Shown: positions 1 to 8,828 of the stretch, piece after piece
Layout: every line of letters starts with the position of its first letter
Position numbering within the stretch: the stretch's first letter is position 1
NCBI GenBank assembly: GCA_900316505.1
Contig: ONDH01000013.1
Location: 55,551-119,550, forward strand
DNA length: 64,000 nt
Source: an uncultured Prevotellaceae bacterium
GTDB lineage: Bacteria > Bacteroidota > Bacteroidia > Bacteroidales > Bacteroidaceae
Direction: 5' to 3'
Translations under genes and position numbers: made by a program
Notes under the pieces: model-generated
Told to the model about the DNA's origin: nothing
The model's database searches: none
The model's input: only the letters and a program-made list of their open reading frames with translations

Positions 1-2
1 CA

Positions 3-1076
3 ATGAAACTCGGTGTTGCTGATGAAGTGATTGACGCTTTGGACGCTCTTGCTGATGATGCAACTCCAGATATTGAAGCTGCGAACAAGCATATTACTCT
101 TGCACTCTATAATGCAATCGCTAATGGTGATGACCTCGATGCTTTGAAGGAGAAGAAGTATAGCTCTGAAGTGGATGAAGAATTTGACGAGACTGATGAA
201 GAGTCAGTTGCCACTCATGATGCTGATGGCCACAAGCTCCTTCTTTCTGGTATCCCAACGTCTGGTTACGTGAGAAATCCGAACTTCTATACTACGAACA
301 CCGATGCACAAGTAGTTGACTTCGCTGGTTGGACTTTCGAAGGTCTTACTTACGAGACGACCAATGAAGCAGAAGAGACTGAAACTCATACTGGTTCTGC
401 TAAGATGACTACTGCAGCTTCTGTTGACAATCCAGTGGTTACTGCTTCACTCAACCCCTATGGTCAGTCTGCTGAATACAAGTTCTATCAGGTAATTGAG
501 AATATCCCTGCAGGTGAATATATGGTGAACATCCAGACTCGTACTGCTGCTAAGAACAATCCTGATAGTGATGGCGAATATGGCTTCTTCAACGCTCAGG
601 ACGAAAATGGTGTTTGGGATAAGTACATCTTCGCTCAGGTGGATGACGAGGCTCCTATTATGGTTCCATTCACAGTGGGTGCTTACAATGATCAGGGTTA
701 TGCTACTTATATTCCTGGCATTAAGATTAAGGATGGTCAGAAACTCACTATCGGTGCTGTTGAACACTTGGTTTCTGGCAAGGCTTCTACTCATACTTGG
801 AATGAAGAGTTGGGTGCTTACGAGCCAGCTGCATTCTGGGACACCAACACTTGGGTGAGAAATGCAACTCTCTATTTCACTGCTCCTCTCGAGGGTTATG
901 ACTACAAAGCTGCTGCTCAGAAGCTGGCTAACGACATCGAAACCGCTATCGAGACTGTTGAGGCTGCTCCTGCTAAGCAGAATGGCGCTCTCTTCAACCT
1001 CGCAGGTCAGCAGGTGGATGAGAACTACAAGGGCATTGTAGTTACTGCAGACGGCAAGAAATTCTTGCAGAAGTAA
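3..1076 (+). CDS. C-terminal part of a secreted/surface protein (5' end outside window)
   Basis: The frame is open to the left edge, so the ATG at position 3 is probably internal and the true start lies outside. I do not recognise a catalytic family. The visible part has an acidic helical stretch (about residues 1-75), then a beta-rich region resembling a carbohydrate-binding or lectin-like module, a short helix and a C-terminal tail reading NLAGQQV...KGIVV...GKKFLQK. That tail matches the short C-terminal motif on many Prevotella cell-surface proteins and resembles a reduced type IX secretion sorting signal (family knowledge). A terminator follows, so the gene is not part of the next operon. 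Surface location is inferred. Confidence 0.7.
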   Translation: MKLGVADEVIDALDALADDATPDIEAANKHITLALYNAIANGDDLDALKEKKYSSEVDEEFDETDEESVATHDADGHKLLLSGIPTSGYVRNPNFYTTNTDAQVVDFAGWTFEGLTYETTNEAEETETHTGSAKMTTAASVDNPVVTASLNPYGQSAEYKFYQVIENIPAGEYMVNIQTRTAAKNNPDSDGEYGFFNAQDENGVWDKYIFAQVDDEAPIMVPFTVGAYNDQGYATYIPGIKIKDGQKLTIGAVEHLVSGKASTHTWNEELGAYEPAAFWDTNTWVRNATLYFTAPLEGYDYKAAAQKLANDIETAIETVEAAPAKQNGALFNLAGQQVDENYKGIVVTADGKKFLQK

Positions 1077-1111
1077 GAAATACGCTAAGAATTATTGATA
1101 TAATTAGACAT

Positions 1112-1149
1112 GAGGGCTGCATCGTACGTCGGTGCAACCCTCTGTTTTT
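1112..1149 (+). terminator. Rho-independent terminator after the first gene
   Basis: The arms GAGGGCTGCA and TGCAACCCTC pair with a single C/A mismatch around an 11-nt loop. They are followed by TGTTTTTA, 35 bases after the stop codon. Confidence 0.75.
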
Positions 1150-1203
1150 ATGGCTTTCTCTTTGTTTTTTTCTGCTATTCAGAAAATTTAAGAATCATCC
1201 CTT

Positions 1204-1233
1204 GCTAAGTGTCAATTATAATTATTACCTTTG
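1204..1233 (+). promoter_or_regulatory. Bacteroidetes promoter of the hybrid sensor gene
   Basis: The -7 element TACCTTTG is at 1226-1233, with a weak TTG -33 element ending at 1204. The -7 box lies downstream of an in-frame ATG at 1209. The real start must therefore be the later ATG at 1266, which begins a signal peptide. Confidence 0.65.
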
Positions 1234-1265
1234 TACCTGAATACACTAAACTTAATACGACAACG

Positions 1266-4200
1266 ATGAAATTTCATTTACTAACCCTCTTATATTTTGT
1301 TTTGGGAACACTTGGTTTGGGTGCTCAAAACGTCATGTTCTTCAGCTCGAAACAGGGTTTGTCCAATTCCCGTGTGCGCAATCTGACAGAAGACAGTTTG
1401 CACAACATTTGGGTGACCACGCAAAACGGCTTGAACCGCTACGATGGCGTGAAGATGAATGTCTATCGTCATGAGATAGGCAATCCCTCGTCGCTCTGCT
1501 ATGATGAGAGTACATTTGTTTTTGAATATAAGAAGGGGACAATGCTCATCGGTACGGGAGCTGGATTGCAGGTGTTTGATTACGCCACCAACCAATTCAC
1601 AGATATTCCTTTTATCAGGTCTGAAAACGATACGGTCAAGGCACGTGTGGTGAGTATCAACCGCTTGAGGAAGAATCGAGTGATTGTGTGCTATGCTGGA
1701 TATGGCAATGGCGAACTCCTGAAAAACAAGAAGGGTGAGTTTTACACGAAACGTACAGAGGAATTCGATATAGAAGGCGTTGGCTCCATTCGCCTCTTTG
1801 ACGACCCTAAAGGGAGAACCTGGATTATTAGTGGTTTGGGAGCATTGTTCAGAAAAACGCCAAAGGGCTTTCATCGTTATGAGGGGCTGCGATTGTTGAG
1901 GAAGGTGTGTGCCAGTTCGTCGGGGAAAGTGTATGCAGCCACTTACAATAATGGATTCTATGTGTATGACAGCGCACAGGACCAATTTAACTTGGTGGCA
2001 TCACCAGATGAGTTGGGGGGTGCGGTACAGAACCTCAGGACTTGGACAGACGGTCGTCTGCTTCTCAGTACAGATGGTGGTGGTGTGCGCGTTTATGATG
2101 AAAAATTAGGGAGAATCACTCTGCATGTGATATCAGTGAAGGACTTTGATATGGCGACCAGCAATGTAATGGATGCCATGTATGACTCTTTTGGCAATGC
2201 GTGGGCAGCTGTGTACATGAAGGGTGTAGTGGTGAAGCCTATCAACCAGTCAGCCTTTGACTATATCGGACAAAATTCTATCTTCAAGAATACGGTCGGA
2301 CAAAATGCTGTTTACGCTTTGGCTAAGGCGATGAATCCAGCTCCTTTCACAAAAGGTTTTTGGGCATCGGTGGAGAATGACGGATTGTATCTTCTGGCTG
2401 CTGATGGTACCGCCTCCAAGCATTGGAATGCAGAAACGAATCCTGGCATGCCTCATGCATTCACCACAATGCTCGATGCAGCTCCCTCTACACTGCTTTT
2501 GGGTACCTTTTATGACGGGTTGTGGCAGATGAAGGATGGGCGTTTCTCTTGTTTGACCAAAGACCTCAATTGGATATTTGAGATTCGTGAGGCAGCAAAA
2601 AAGGATTGCTATTGGATTGCTTCCATGGGAGATGGCTTTTATTATTATGATTATTCAACAGGAAAGCATATAGTTTATAAACCAGTACAGGATAGTTCTT
2701 CTGGCGCCAAGGTGATAGGAAACCCGTATGTCTATACAGTCTTGCCGGTGAAGGATCAGCTCTTTGTGGGAACGGCTGACGGCATCATTGTCTGTCGTAC
2801 GGAAGAGGATGGCAGAATCCTATATCAGAGCACCAGAATTCCTGGACATAGCTCCATACGCCATCTTGCTTTGTCGGCAGATGGTGCTTACATTTGGGCT
2901 GCCACGAATGAGGGCTTGCAGAAGATTGATTGCATGTCGTTCACAACGCGTACGTACACGGTAGCTGATGGTCTGCCCATCAACAGTATTACATCAGTGT
3001 GTGTGGATGGCGATAACCTGTGGGTGGGTACTGATTTTGGTTTGTCTTGCATGGATACGAGAAAGGAGACTTTCACCAATTTCTTCATGGATGATGGTTT
3101 GCAGGACAATGAGTTTAGTCGTGGTGCCGCATTTGCTTTGGATGGCAAATTGTATTTTAGCGGTGTTGGTGGCATCACCTACTTTGACACGAAAGAGATG
3201 AAAGACTGGCAGGGCAAGGAACGCGTTTTGAGTCTGCGCTTTGTTGATGTATTGATAGATGACAAGCCTATCCATCAAGGGGATATGTCTGGAAGCTATG
3301 CTGTCTTGCAAGGACTGATCAATGATTGTGGCAGGATGGATTTGTGCCACACTGACAACCACTTTGCACTGGAATTGTGCGTGGAGGGACTGAGCAACCA
3401 GCATGTGACATATGAATACTGCATTGATGGGGGCAAATGGATGGATCAGGGTGGCAATAGCTCCCGTATCATCTTTGATAACTTACAACCGGGCACGTAT
3501 CACATCAAGGTGAGAGCGCTTGCGCTGGGCGCAGTCAGCGGCGAACGCGAACTGATTGCCGTAGTGCACCCAGCTTGGTATGCTTCTGTATGGGCAAAGG
3601 TGGTCTATTTCTTGCTGTTCCTCGCCTTGTGTTGGTTCGTTTATGAATATGTAAGGCGTCAGGTAAGATTGCGCCATGTCATGGCACGCAACCGTCAGCA
3701 ACGTGAACTGAATGAGGCGCGTGTGCAGTTCTTTATGAACATCAGTCATGAAATTCGTACGCCTATGACGCTGATATTGGCTCCACTGGAGAAACTGATT
3801 GGTCGTGACAAGGACCCGGAGCGTCAAAAGAACTATCAGTTGATGAAGCAGAATTCCAACCGTATTTTGAGGTTGATTAACCAGATGATGGACGTGAGAA
3901 AGATAGAGCAGGGTAAGTTCTTGCTTGATTATCATCCTGTGGAATTGGTGGATTTCATCCAAAATATCTATGACGTGTTCGTGACGAATGCACAGAGTCG
4001 TGACATCACTTATGAATTTGTGCACAATATGGATAGTATGCCGGTGTATGTGGATCCCGATAATATGGACAAGATTGTGATGAATCTGCTTTCCAATGCC
4101 TTCAAGTTCACGCCGGATGGAGGTAAAATCATCTTGCAGCTGACGGGAAAAGACACCGAGTTTGAAATCAAGGTGACAGATTCAGGCGTCGGCATCCCTG

Positions 4201-5273
4201 ATGATGAGAAGAAGAAGGTCTTCGAGCGTTTCTATTCTGCCAAGCATCAAAATGGTTACATGGGCACGGGTATTGGTTTGAATCTGACTTCTATGCTGGT
4301 GCGTCTGCATAAAGGCTCCATTATGGTGGAGGACAATCCGGAAGGGAAGGGCACTTCGTTTATCATTAATATGCCAATGGGAGATGATTCATTGCGGTCA
4401 ATAAAGCCTGAAGCGATTACAAACATTGTGGACGGTATGGATACTGCCAATGTGGACACCGAAGACTTGCTGATGGTTGGGAAACCTGCTGAGTCGCACA
4501 GCAAGCGGGCTTTGTTGGTAGAGGATGATGAAGCGATACGACAGTATGTGGAGGGTGAATTGTCTTCAGACATGTCTATGCACATGTGTGGCAATGGACA
4601 GGAAGCGTGGGATTATATCGTGTCGCATCCGGGTAAGGTTGATATCGTAGTGAGTGATATCATGATGCCTGTGATGGACGGCATGACGCTGTGTCAGAAA
4701 CTGAAGTCCAATTTCAACACCAATCATATTCCTGTCGTGCTGATTACAGCTTTGGGCAGCGATGCAGACCGTATCGCCGGCATCTCCAATGGCGCAGATG
4801 CATACGTGTCCAAGCCTTTCAATATAGACGTGCTTCGTACGACCATCTTGCAGCTGTTGAAGACTCGCCAAGTTCTGCAAGGCAAATTCAAGAGCGACAA
4901 GCAGCAAGAGGAGAACATAGACAAAGTGGAAATGGTGTCTCCAGATGAGCACCTGATGAAGCGTGTAATGAAGGTGATAAACGAGAACATGGATAATCCA
5001 GAACTCTCTGTTGAGATTATTGCAGACAAGGTGGGTATCAGCCGCGTACATTTCTATCGTAAGATGAAGGATCTGACGGGACAGTCACCTCGTGATTTCG
5101 TCAAGTATGTGCGTCTGAAGGAAGCTGCACGCATGCTGGAAGACAAGGACTATGACATCACTGGTGTCAGCATCGCAACGGGATTCAAATCCCTTTCTGC
5201 ATTCTCCACCAGTTTCAAGGCGCTGTATGGCCTGACTCCTACCGAGTGGATGAAAAAGTCAGAGAAGAATTGA
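1266..5273 (+). CDS. Hybrid two-component system sensor/response regulator (HTCS)
   Basis: This 1335-residue one-protein signalling system senses an oligosaccharide in the periplasm and activates transcription (family knowledge). In order it has a signal peptide (about 1-20), two seven-bladed propellers built from Reg_prop repeats and a Y_Y_Y domain (to about 770), one membrane helix (YFLLFLALCWFVYEYV), a HisKA domain with phospho-acceptor H828 (NISHEIRTP), a HATPase with GTGIGL, a receiver domain with phospho-acceptor D1131 (VSDIMMPVMDG), and a C-terminal AraC-type HTH (about 1230-1335). The start follows from the promoter position. It is next to a GH51 arabinofuranosidase gene, so an arabinose-containing glycan (arabinan or arabinogalactan) is the likely cue; that link is inferred. 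The length is typical for HTCS proteins. Confidence 0.93.
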   Translation: MKFHLLTLLYFVLGTLGLGAQNVMFFSSKQGLSNSRVRNLTEDSLHNIWVTTQNGLNRYDGVKMNVYRHEIGNPSSLCYDESTFVFEYKKGTMLIGTGAGLQVFDYATNQFTDIPFIRSENDTVKARVVSINRLRKNRVIVCYAGYGNGELLKNKKGEFYTKRTEEFDIEGVGSIRLFDDPKGRTWIISGLGALFRKTPKGFHRYEGLRLLRKVCASSSGKVYAATYNNGFYVYDSAQDQFNLVASPDELGGAVQNLRTWTDGRLLLSTDGGGVRVYDEKLGRITLHVISVKDFDMATSNVMDAMYDSFGNAWAAVYMKGVVVKPINQSAFDYIGQNSIFKNTVGQNAVYALAKAMNPAPFTKGFWASVENDGLYLLAADGTASKHWNAETNPGMPHAFTTMLDAAPSTLLLGTFYDGLWQMKDGRFSCLTKDLNWIFEIREAAKKDCYWIASMGDGFYYYDYSTGKHIVYKPVQDSSSGAKVIGNPYVYTVLPVKDQLFVGTADGIIVCRTEEDGRILYQSTRIPGHSSIRHLALSADGAYIWAATNEGLQKIDCMSFTTRTYTVADGLPINSITSVCVDGDNLWVGTDFGLSCMDTRKETFTNFFMDDGLQDNEFSRGAAFALDGKLYFSGVGGITYFDTKEMKDWQGKERVLSLRFVDVLIDDKPIHQGDMSGSYAVLQGLINDCGRMDLCHTDNHFALELCVEGLSNQHVTYEYCIDGGKWMDQGGNSSRIIFDNLQPGTYHIKVRALALGAVSGERELIAVVHPAWYASVWAKVVYFLLFLALCWFVYEYVRRQVRLRHVMARNRQQRELNEARVQFFMNISHEIRTPMTLILAPLEKLIGRDKDPERQKNYQLMKQNSNRILRLINQMMDVRKIEQGKFLLDYHPVELVDFIQNIYDVFVTNAQSRDITYEFVHNMDSMPVYVDPDNMDKIVMNLLSNAFKFTPDGGKIILQLTGKDTEFEIKVTDSGVGIPDDEKKKVFERFYSAKHQNGYMGTGIGLNLTSMLVRLHKGSIMVEDNPEGKGTSFIINMPMGDDSLRSIKPEAITNIVDGMDTANVDTEDLLMVGKPAESHSKRALLVEDDEAIRQYVEGELSSDMSMHMCGNGQEAWDYIVSHPGKVDIVVSDIMMPVMDGMTLCQKLKSNFNTNHIPVVLITALGSDADRIAGISNGADAYVSKPFNIDVLRTTILQLLKTRQVLQGKFKSDKQQEENIDKVEMVSPDEHLMKRVMKVINENMDNPELSVEIIADKVGISRVHFYRKMKDLTGQSPRDFVKYVRLKEAARMLEDKDYDITGVSIATGFKSLSAFSTSFKALYGLTPTEWMKKSEKN

Positions 5274-5299
5274 AATGAGGAAACCAAGCAGAAATAGGG

Positions 5300-5396
5300 G
5301 CAAACAAAAAGCGCCCGTTCTCACGAATGGGCGCTTTCTCGACTAATTAACTAACTAACTAATTATTAACCTATTTATGCTTTACTAACTTTTTTC
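5300..5396 (-). ncRNA. Candidate ~95-nt small RNA with its own promoter and terminator
   Basis: On the minus strand a -7 box TACCTTTG (5402-5409) is followed about 65 nt later by a strong hairpin, GCGCCCATTC / GAACGGGCGC with one G-U pair (5311-5334), then TTTTTGTTT. The transcript would carry a TTAGTTAGTTAGTTAATTAG run and has no ORF. The -33 position is AT-rich but has no clear TTTG. The hairpin also sits just after the sensor gene and could serve as its terminator, so a simple bidirectional terminator is the alternative. Confidence 0.35.
5311..5337. terminator. Terminator hairpin between the HTCS and GH51 genes
   Basis: A 10-bp stem (GCGCCCGTTC with GAATGGGCGC, one G-U) with loop TCAC begins 38 bases after the sensor gene stop. 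The better T-tract is on the minus strand (T5GT3). Plus-strand readthrough would meet only TTTCTC. Confidence 0.65.
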
Positions 5397-5430
5397 TGAT
5401 GCAAAGGTACGGAGTTTTCAAGAGGCGGAC

Positions 5431-5590
5431 TTTCTTTCATGTGCCAATTGTTTCTTCAAATGTCACCACCCCATATTTTCTTTAAATGTAACAAAATTGA
5501 AAGAAATATGTATCATTCTCCAATCCTATATAAGTAATTATGTATGTTATTTTAACACAATTGGCATGGGAGGTGGTTTAACTTGAAGAA
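5431..5590. promoter_or_regulatory. Direct and inverted repeats upstream of GH51, possible HTCS operator
   Basis: Three related direct repeats occur: TTTCTTTCATGTG (5431), TTTCTTCAAATGTCAC (5451) and TTTCTTTAAATGTAAC (5477). An inverted relative, GGTGGT....TTGAAGAAA, is at 5572-5592 and matches the reverse complement of the second repeat. The block lies between a hybrid regulator and its presumed target. Binding by that regulator is inferred. Confidence 0.35.
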
Positions 5591-5769
5591 AATGAGTAAG
5601 AAATGGTGGTGTGTGGGGTTGGTTTGAAATAAGACAACGACTGGTGATGAGGAAACATAATTTACCATCAATTGAAACAAGAACGGGGCGTTTTTCTGCG
5701 TTTTCCCGAGAATTAATATACTCCACCTCAAGGTGTGAGAATCGTTTTGATGATAAAATAATGATACTT

Positions 5770-5801
5770 TTTGGTGTTTTCTAAAATAGTTTGTAACTTT
5801 G
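5770..5801 (+). promoter_or_regulatory. Promoter of the GH51 arabinofuranosidase gene
   Basis: TTTG (5770-5773), a 20-bp spacer, then TAACTTTG (5794-5801) make a near-perfect Bacteroidetes sigma-ABfr promoter. Confidence 0.8.
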
Positions 5802-5847
5802 TAATCGTTCAACACTCACTGAAATGGTGAATAAAAATAGTAGAAAT

Positions 5848-8301
5848 ATGAAATGTAAACACTTTTTTCTTAGCGTCTGCTGTGCCTTCTTGGGTTTATC
5901 CGTTCAGGCACAAGTGACAATTGATGTTGATGCCCAACAAAGAGGTCCGAAAGTGAGCCCTATGCTTTATGGCATCTTCTACGAAGACATTAACCATGCT
6001 GCCGATGGTGGTCTTTATGCAGAGCTGATACGCAATCGCTCGTTTGAAGACGGACCACGTTATGGTGCTCCCGCTGACATGCAGGGGTGGTCAACGTATG
6101 CTCCAACTCCGTCGCAACTAACGGCTAAGCTGATTCAGCCTTCAAAAAAAACGCCTTTGCTTAATGCCGTGCAACACAACGCTCTTGAACTGGACATCAA
6201 AGCTTCATCGTCTGTTCCTGTACTATTGGTGAATAAGGGCTATTGGGGCATCAATGCTGTTCAAGGTCGCACTTATCGTTTGTCTTTTTGGGCTAAGACC
6301 TTAAACTATAAGGGTACACTGAAGGCAATGCTTGCCTCGGAAAAGGGTGCGCAACCCTATGCCGAGACTGTCATCAACGAGTTTGCTTCTGGTAAAGCAA
6401 AAGGCTGGACAAAGTATGAGGCTACATTTACAGCCAATGATAATGACCCCCAAGCACAGTTCATTTTCGTATTTGATGGCGTGGGGCAAGTGCAGTTGGA
6501 TATGGTGAGCCTCTTCCCTCCGACATTCAAGAATCGTGAGAATGGTATGAGACCTGACCTTGCCAATATGTTGTGGCAGATGCATCCGAAGTTCATGCGC
6601 TTTCCAGGTGGTTGTTTCGTCGAAGGGCAGGAGAGTCCAGATAATGCATTCCGTTGGGAGCGCACCATTGGTCCTATAGAGGAACGTGAGGGACATTGGA
6701 ATGTGAACTGGGGTTACCGCACGACTGATGGTTTAGGCTATCACGAATATCTGCAGCTGGCGGAAGATTTGGGTGCTAAGCCGCTCTTTGTGGTGAATGT
6801 GGGTTTGTGGCATGGGGGAATGACTCCTTATGACAGCATTCAGCCTTGGATTGACGAGTGTTTGAATGCCATAGAGTATGCGAATGGCCCTATCACCTCA
6901 AAGTATGGTGCTATGCGTGCTAAGAACGGGCATCCGGAACCCTTCGGGCTGGAGTATTTGGAAGTGGGTAACGAGAACAACCAACCCGATCCACGTCAGC
7001 AGAGTGACCATTACTATGAGCGCTATGAGCAGTTCTACAAGGCTATCCGTGCCAAGTACCCGGAGATGAAAATCATTGGTAATGTCGTGGCTTGGGGTGA
7101 CGATAATCCCAAGTGGAACTCTACATTGCCAGTTGACTTGCTGGATGAGCACTACTACCGTTCGCCTGATTGGTTTGCCGGTGCTTTCCATAAATACGAC
7201 AGCTATGACCGTCGTGGTCCGAAGATTTATGTGGGCGAATACGCAGTGACCAACGGATTCGGAAATCTGGGCAACATGAATGCAGCCTTGGGCGAGGCTG
7301 TTTATATGATGGGCATGGAGAACAACTCCGATGTGGTGGAACTGGCATCTTATGCACCCATTTTCGTCAACGAGAATGATGCGAGATGGCGTCCCGACAT
7401 GATACGTTTTTCATCGAGCCGTGTTATGGGAACCCCTTCGTATTATGTACAGCAACTCATGCCGCAACACATCGGCACACAGGTGGTGAAGGTGGCGCAG
7501 AATGACCCCTACAAGGGACAGATTCGCAAATCGTTGACACCAAAGCAGAGTCGTGTGGGATTCGGAACATGGGGCACGCGTGCCTCGTTCGAGACATCCA
7601 AGGATGTTGACTATGTCTATGGCGATTGGCAGAAGGACGGTAACGTCGTGCGTCAGACCGGTCGCAAGGAAGCCACTCTCTGCATTGAAAAGGATGTCAT
7701 CAGCAGTGACCACTACACTTGCAAGTTCCGTGCCCGCAAAGAAGAGGGTGCTGAGGGATTCCTCATTATATTTAATTATGTGGACGAAAAGAATTATTGT
7801 TGGCTCAATTTTGGTGGATGGGGCAACACGCAACATGCCATCGAGCAAATCAGCAATGGGGGTAAGTTGCAGGCTGCTGGTAAGCGCGGAAGAGTGGAAC
7901 AAGGACGTTGGTATGACATCACTCTGCAGGTTGCGGGCGACAGCGTGAAGGCTTGGCTCGACAATGAACTGGTCTTTGACACGGTTCTGAAGCAGGATGA
8001 CACGAAGGGTGTATTCTCTTCTGCCACTATTGATGAAAACACCGGTGAGCTCATCGTGAAAGTGGCGAATACGGGTGATATGGCGACCACTGCCAACTTG
8101 AATCTGAAGAATTTTGTCCCCCGAAGTGCTCAGGTGGTGCGTCTGGCCGCCAACGATGGCATGGAAGAGAACACGCTGGATGCTCCCACTCATATCCATC
8201 CCGTAGAGCAATTGCTCTCTCCTGAAGGTAATAAAGTGCAGCTTGATGTGCCTCCTTACTCACTGAACATTGTCAGAATAAAAGGAAACGGCAAGGAATA
8301 G
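5848..8301 (+). CDS. Secreted alpha-L-arabinofuranosidase, GH51, with extra lectin-like domain
   Basis: It releases terminal alpha-L-arabinofuranose from arabinan, arabinoxylan or arabinogalactan. It is 817 residues from this start; an in-frame ATG at 5824 would add eight, but the signal peptide MKCKHFFLSVCC...VQA favours 5848. After the signal come a GH51 N-terminal part (GIFYEDINHAADGG), a carbohydrate-binding-like insert (about 90-200), the catalytic barrel with FMRFPGG, acid/base E376 in EVGNENNQ and nucleophile E464 in YVGEYAV, then a concanavalin/LamG-like domain (about 590-715) inserted before the C-terminal beta domain. Plain GH51 enzymes are nearer 650 residues, so the insert explains the size. 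It is probably controlled by the upstream HTCS. A terminator follows. Confidence 0.9.
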   Translation: MKCKHFFLSVCCAFLGLSVQAQVTIDVDAQQRGPKVSPMLYGIFYEDINHAADGGLYAELIRNRSFEDGPRYGAPADMQGWSTYAPTPSQLTAKLIQPSKKTPLLNAVQHNALELDIKASSSVPVLLVNKGYWGINAVQGRTYRLSFWAKTLNYKGTLKAMLASEKGAQPYAETVINEFASGKAKGWTKYEATFTANDNDPQAQFIFVFDGVGQVQLDMVSLFPPTFKNRENGMRPDLANMLWQMHPKFMRFPGGCFVEGQESPDNAFRWERTIGPIEEREGHWNVNWGYRTTDGLGYHEYLQLAEDLGAKPLFVVNVGLWHGGMTPYDSIQPWIDECLNAIEYANGPITSKYGAMRAKNGHPEPFGLEYLEVGNENNQPDPRQQSDHYYERYEQFYKAIRAKYPEMKIIGNVVAWGDDNPKWNSTLPVDLLDEHYYRSPDWFAGAFHKYDSYDRRGPKIYVGEYAVTNGFGNLGNMNAALGEAVYMMGMENNSDVVELASYAPIFVNENDARWRPDMIRFSSSRVMGTPSYYVQQLMPQHIGTQVVKVAQNDPYKGQIRKSLTPKQSRVGFGTWGTRASFETSKDVDYVYGDWQKDGNVVRQTGRKEATLCIEKDVISSDHYTCKFRARKEEGAEGFLIIFNYVDEKNYCWLNFGGWGNTQHAIEQISNGGKLQAAGKRGRVEQGRWYDITLQVAGDSVKAWLDNELVFDTVLKQDDTKGVFSSATIDENTGELIVKVANTGDMATTANLNLKNFVPRSAQVVRLAANDGMEENTLDAPTHIHPVEQLLSPEGNKVQLDVPPYSLNIVRIKGNGKE

Positions 8302-8337
8302 TTCTAACGGCTCTTGGGTAGTACACCTTAAAAAAAC

Positions 8338-8371
8338 AAGTCACCTATAAACGTTGATTTATAGGTGACTT
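8338..8371. terminator. Bidirectional terminator (GH51 gene and tRNA operon)
   Basis: A perfect 14-bp stem, AAGTCACCTATAAA with TTTATAGGTGACTT, encloses CGTTGA. On the minus strand it is followed by a T-run (TTTTTTT), making it a strong end for the tRNA transcript. On the plus strand the tail is weaker. Confidence 0.85.
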
Positions 8372-8385
8372 TATTGATGCCAAAG

Positions 8386-8469
8386 TACCGGAAGCGGGGC
8401 TCGAACCCGCACGGGCGCAATGCCCAAGGGATTTTAAGTCCCTCGTGTCTACCATTCCACCATTCCGGC
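8386..8469 (-). tRNA. tRNA-Leu (UAA)
   Basis: The gene folds as a class II tRNA with a long variable arm, anticodon TAA in GGACTTAAAATCC, and T-loop TTCGAGC. The acceptor stem GCCGGAA/TTCCGGT closes with a G-U pair. CCA is not encoded. It is the second gene of a two-tRNA transcript that ends at the hairpin at 8338-8371. Confidence 0.93.
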
Positions 8470-8481
8470 ACGGTATCGTTT

Positions 8482-8578
8482 TAATTGATAATTGACAATT
8501 GATAATTGATAATTAAGCTGATGCTATGTTCACAAGCCGGATGGCAATTATCAATTTTCAATTGTCAATCTTCAATTG
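8482..8578. repeat. 97-bp palindromic heptad repeat between two tRNA genes
   Basis: Left arm 8482-8514 and right arm 8546-8578 are 33 nt each and match as inverted repeats at 29 of 33 positions. They flank a 31-nt centre. Each arm is itself a run of about 7-nt units (ATTGATA, ATTGACA). Because it lies inside the tRNA transcript, a 33-bp RNA hairpin would form between the two tRNAs. Confidence 0.85.
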
Positions 8579-8581
8579 AAT

Positions 8582-8657
8582 TGGTTGCGGGGGCAGGACT
8601 CGAACATGCGACCTCCAGGTTATGAGCCTGGCGAGCTACCAACTGCTCCACCCCGCG
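8582..8657 (-). tRNA. Initiator tRNA-fMet (CAU)
   Basis: The anticodon CAT is in CTCATAA. The C1-A72 mismatch (CGCGGGG / CCCCGCA), D-stem GAGC/GCTC and encoded CCA mark it as initiator rather than elongator. Two deviations are visible: the anticodon stem ends AGG/CCT rather than GGG/CCC, and the T-stem GCATG/CCTGC has a T-C mismatch. It is the first gene of the tRNA transcript. Confidence 0.88.
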
Positions 8658-8707
8658 ATGTTATGTTGTGCAACATAAAAAGAGCGTCTCTTTTTTGTTT
8701 GCGGGTG

Positions 8708-8738
8708 CAAAGTTAGTGCTTTTTTCGGACATTACAAA
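8708..8738 (-). promoter_or_regulatory. Promoter of the tRNA-fMet/tRNA-Leu operon
   Basis: On the minus strand, TTTG (8735-8738), a 19-bp spacer and TAACTTTG (8708-8715) lie about 50 bases upstream of tRNA-fMet. Confidence 0.8.
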
Positions 8739-8828
8739 ACGAAACGGGTTTTTTTTGAGGAAAAAGTTGTGGGTGTGCGGGTTTTTTCTTTACTTTGCAA
8801 GCACAATACCACCTAAATCAGCTATTTG

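Noticed and set aside
5341..5375. Shared ACTAACTAACTAA tract here and (minus strand) at 22141-22175 before GH29
   Set aside because: It is similar in both leaders but very short and low in complexity; chance or a general leader bias cannot be excluded.
7411..8211. 266-codon minus-strand frame inside GH51
   Set aside because: Antisense shadow; no promoter and no recognisable protein features.
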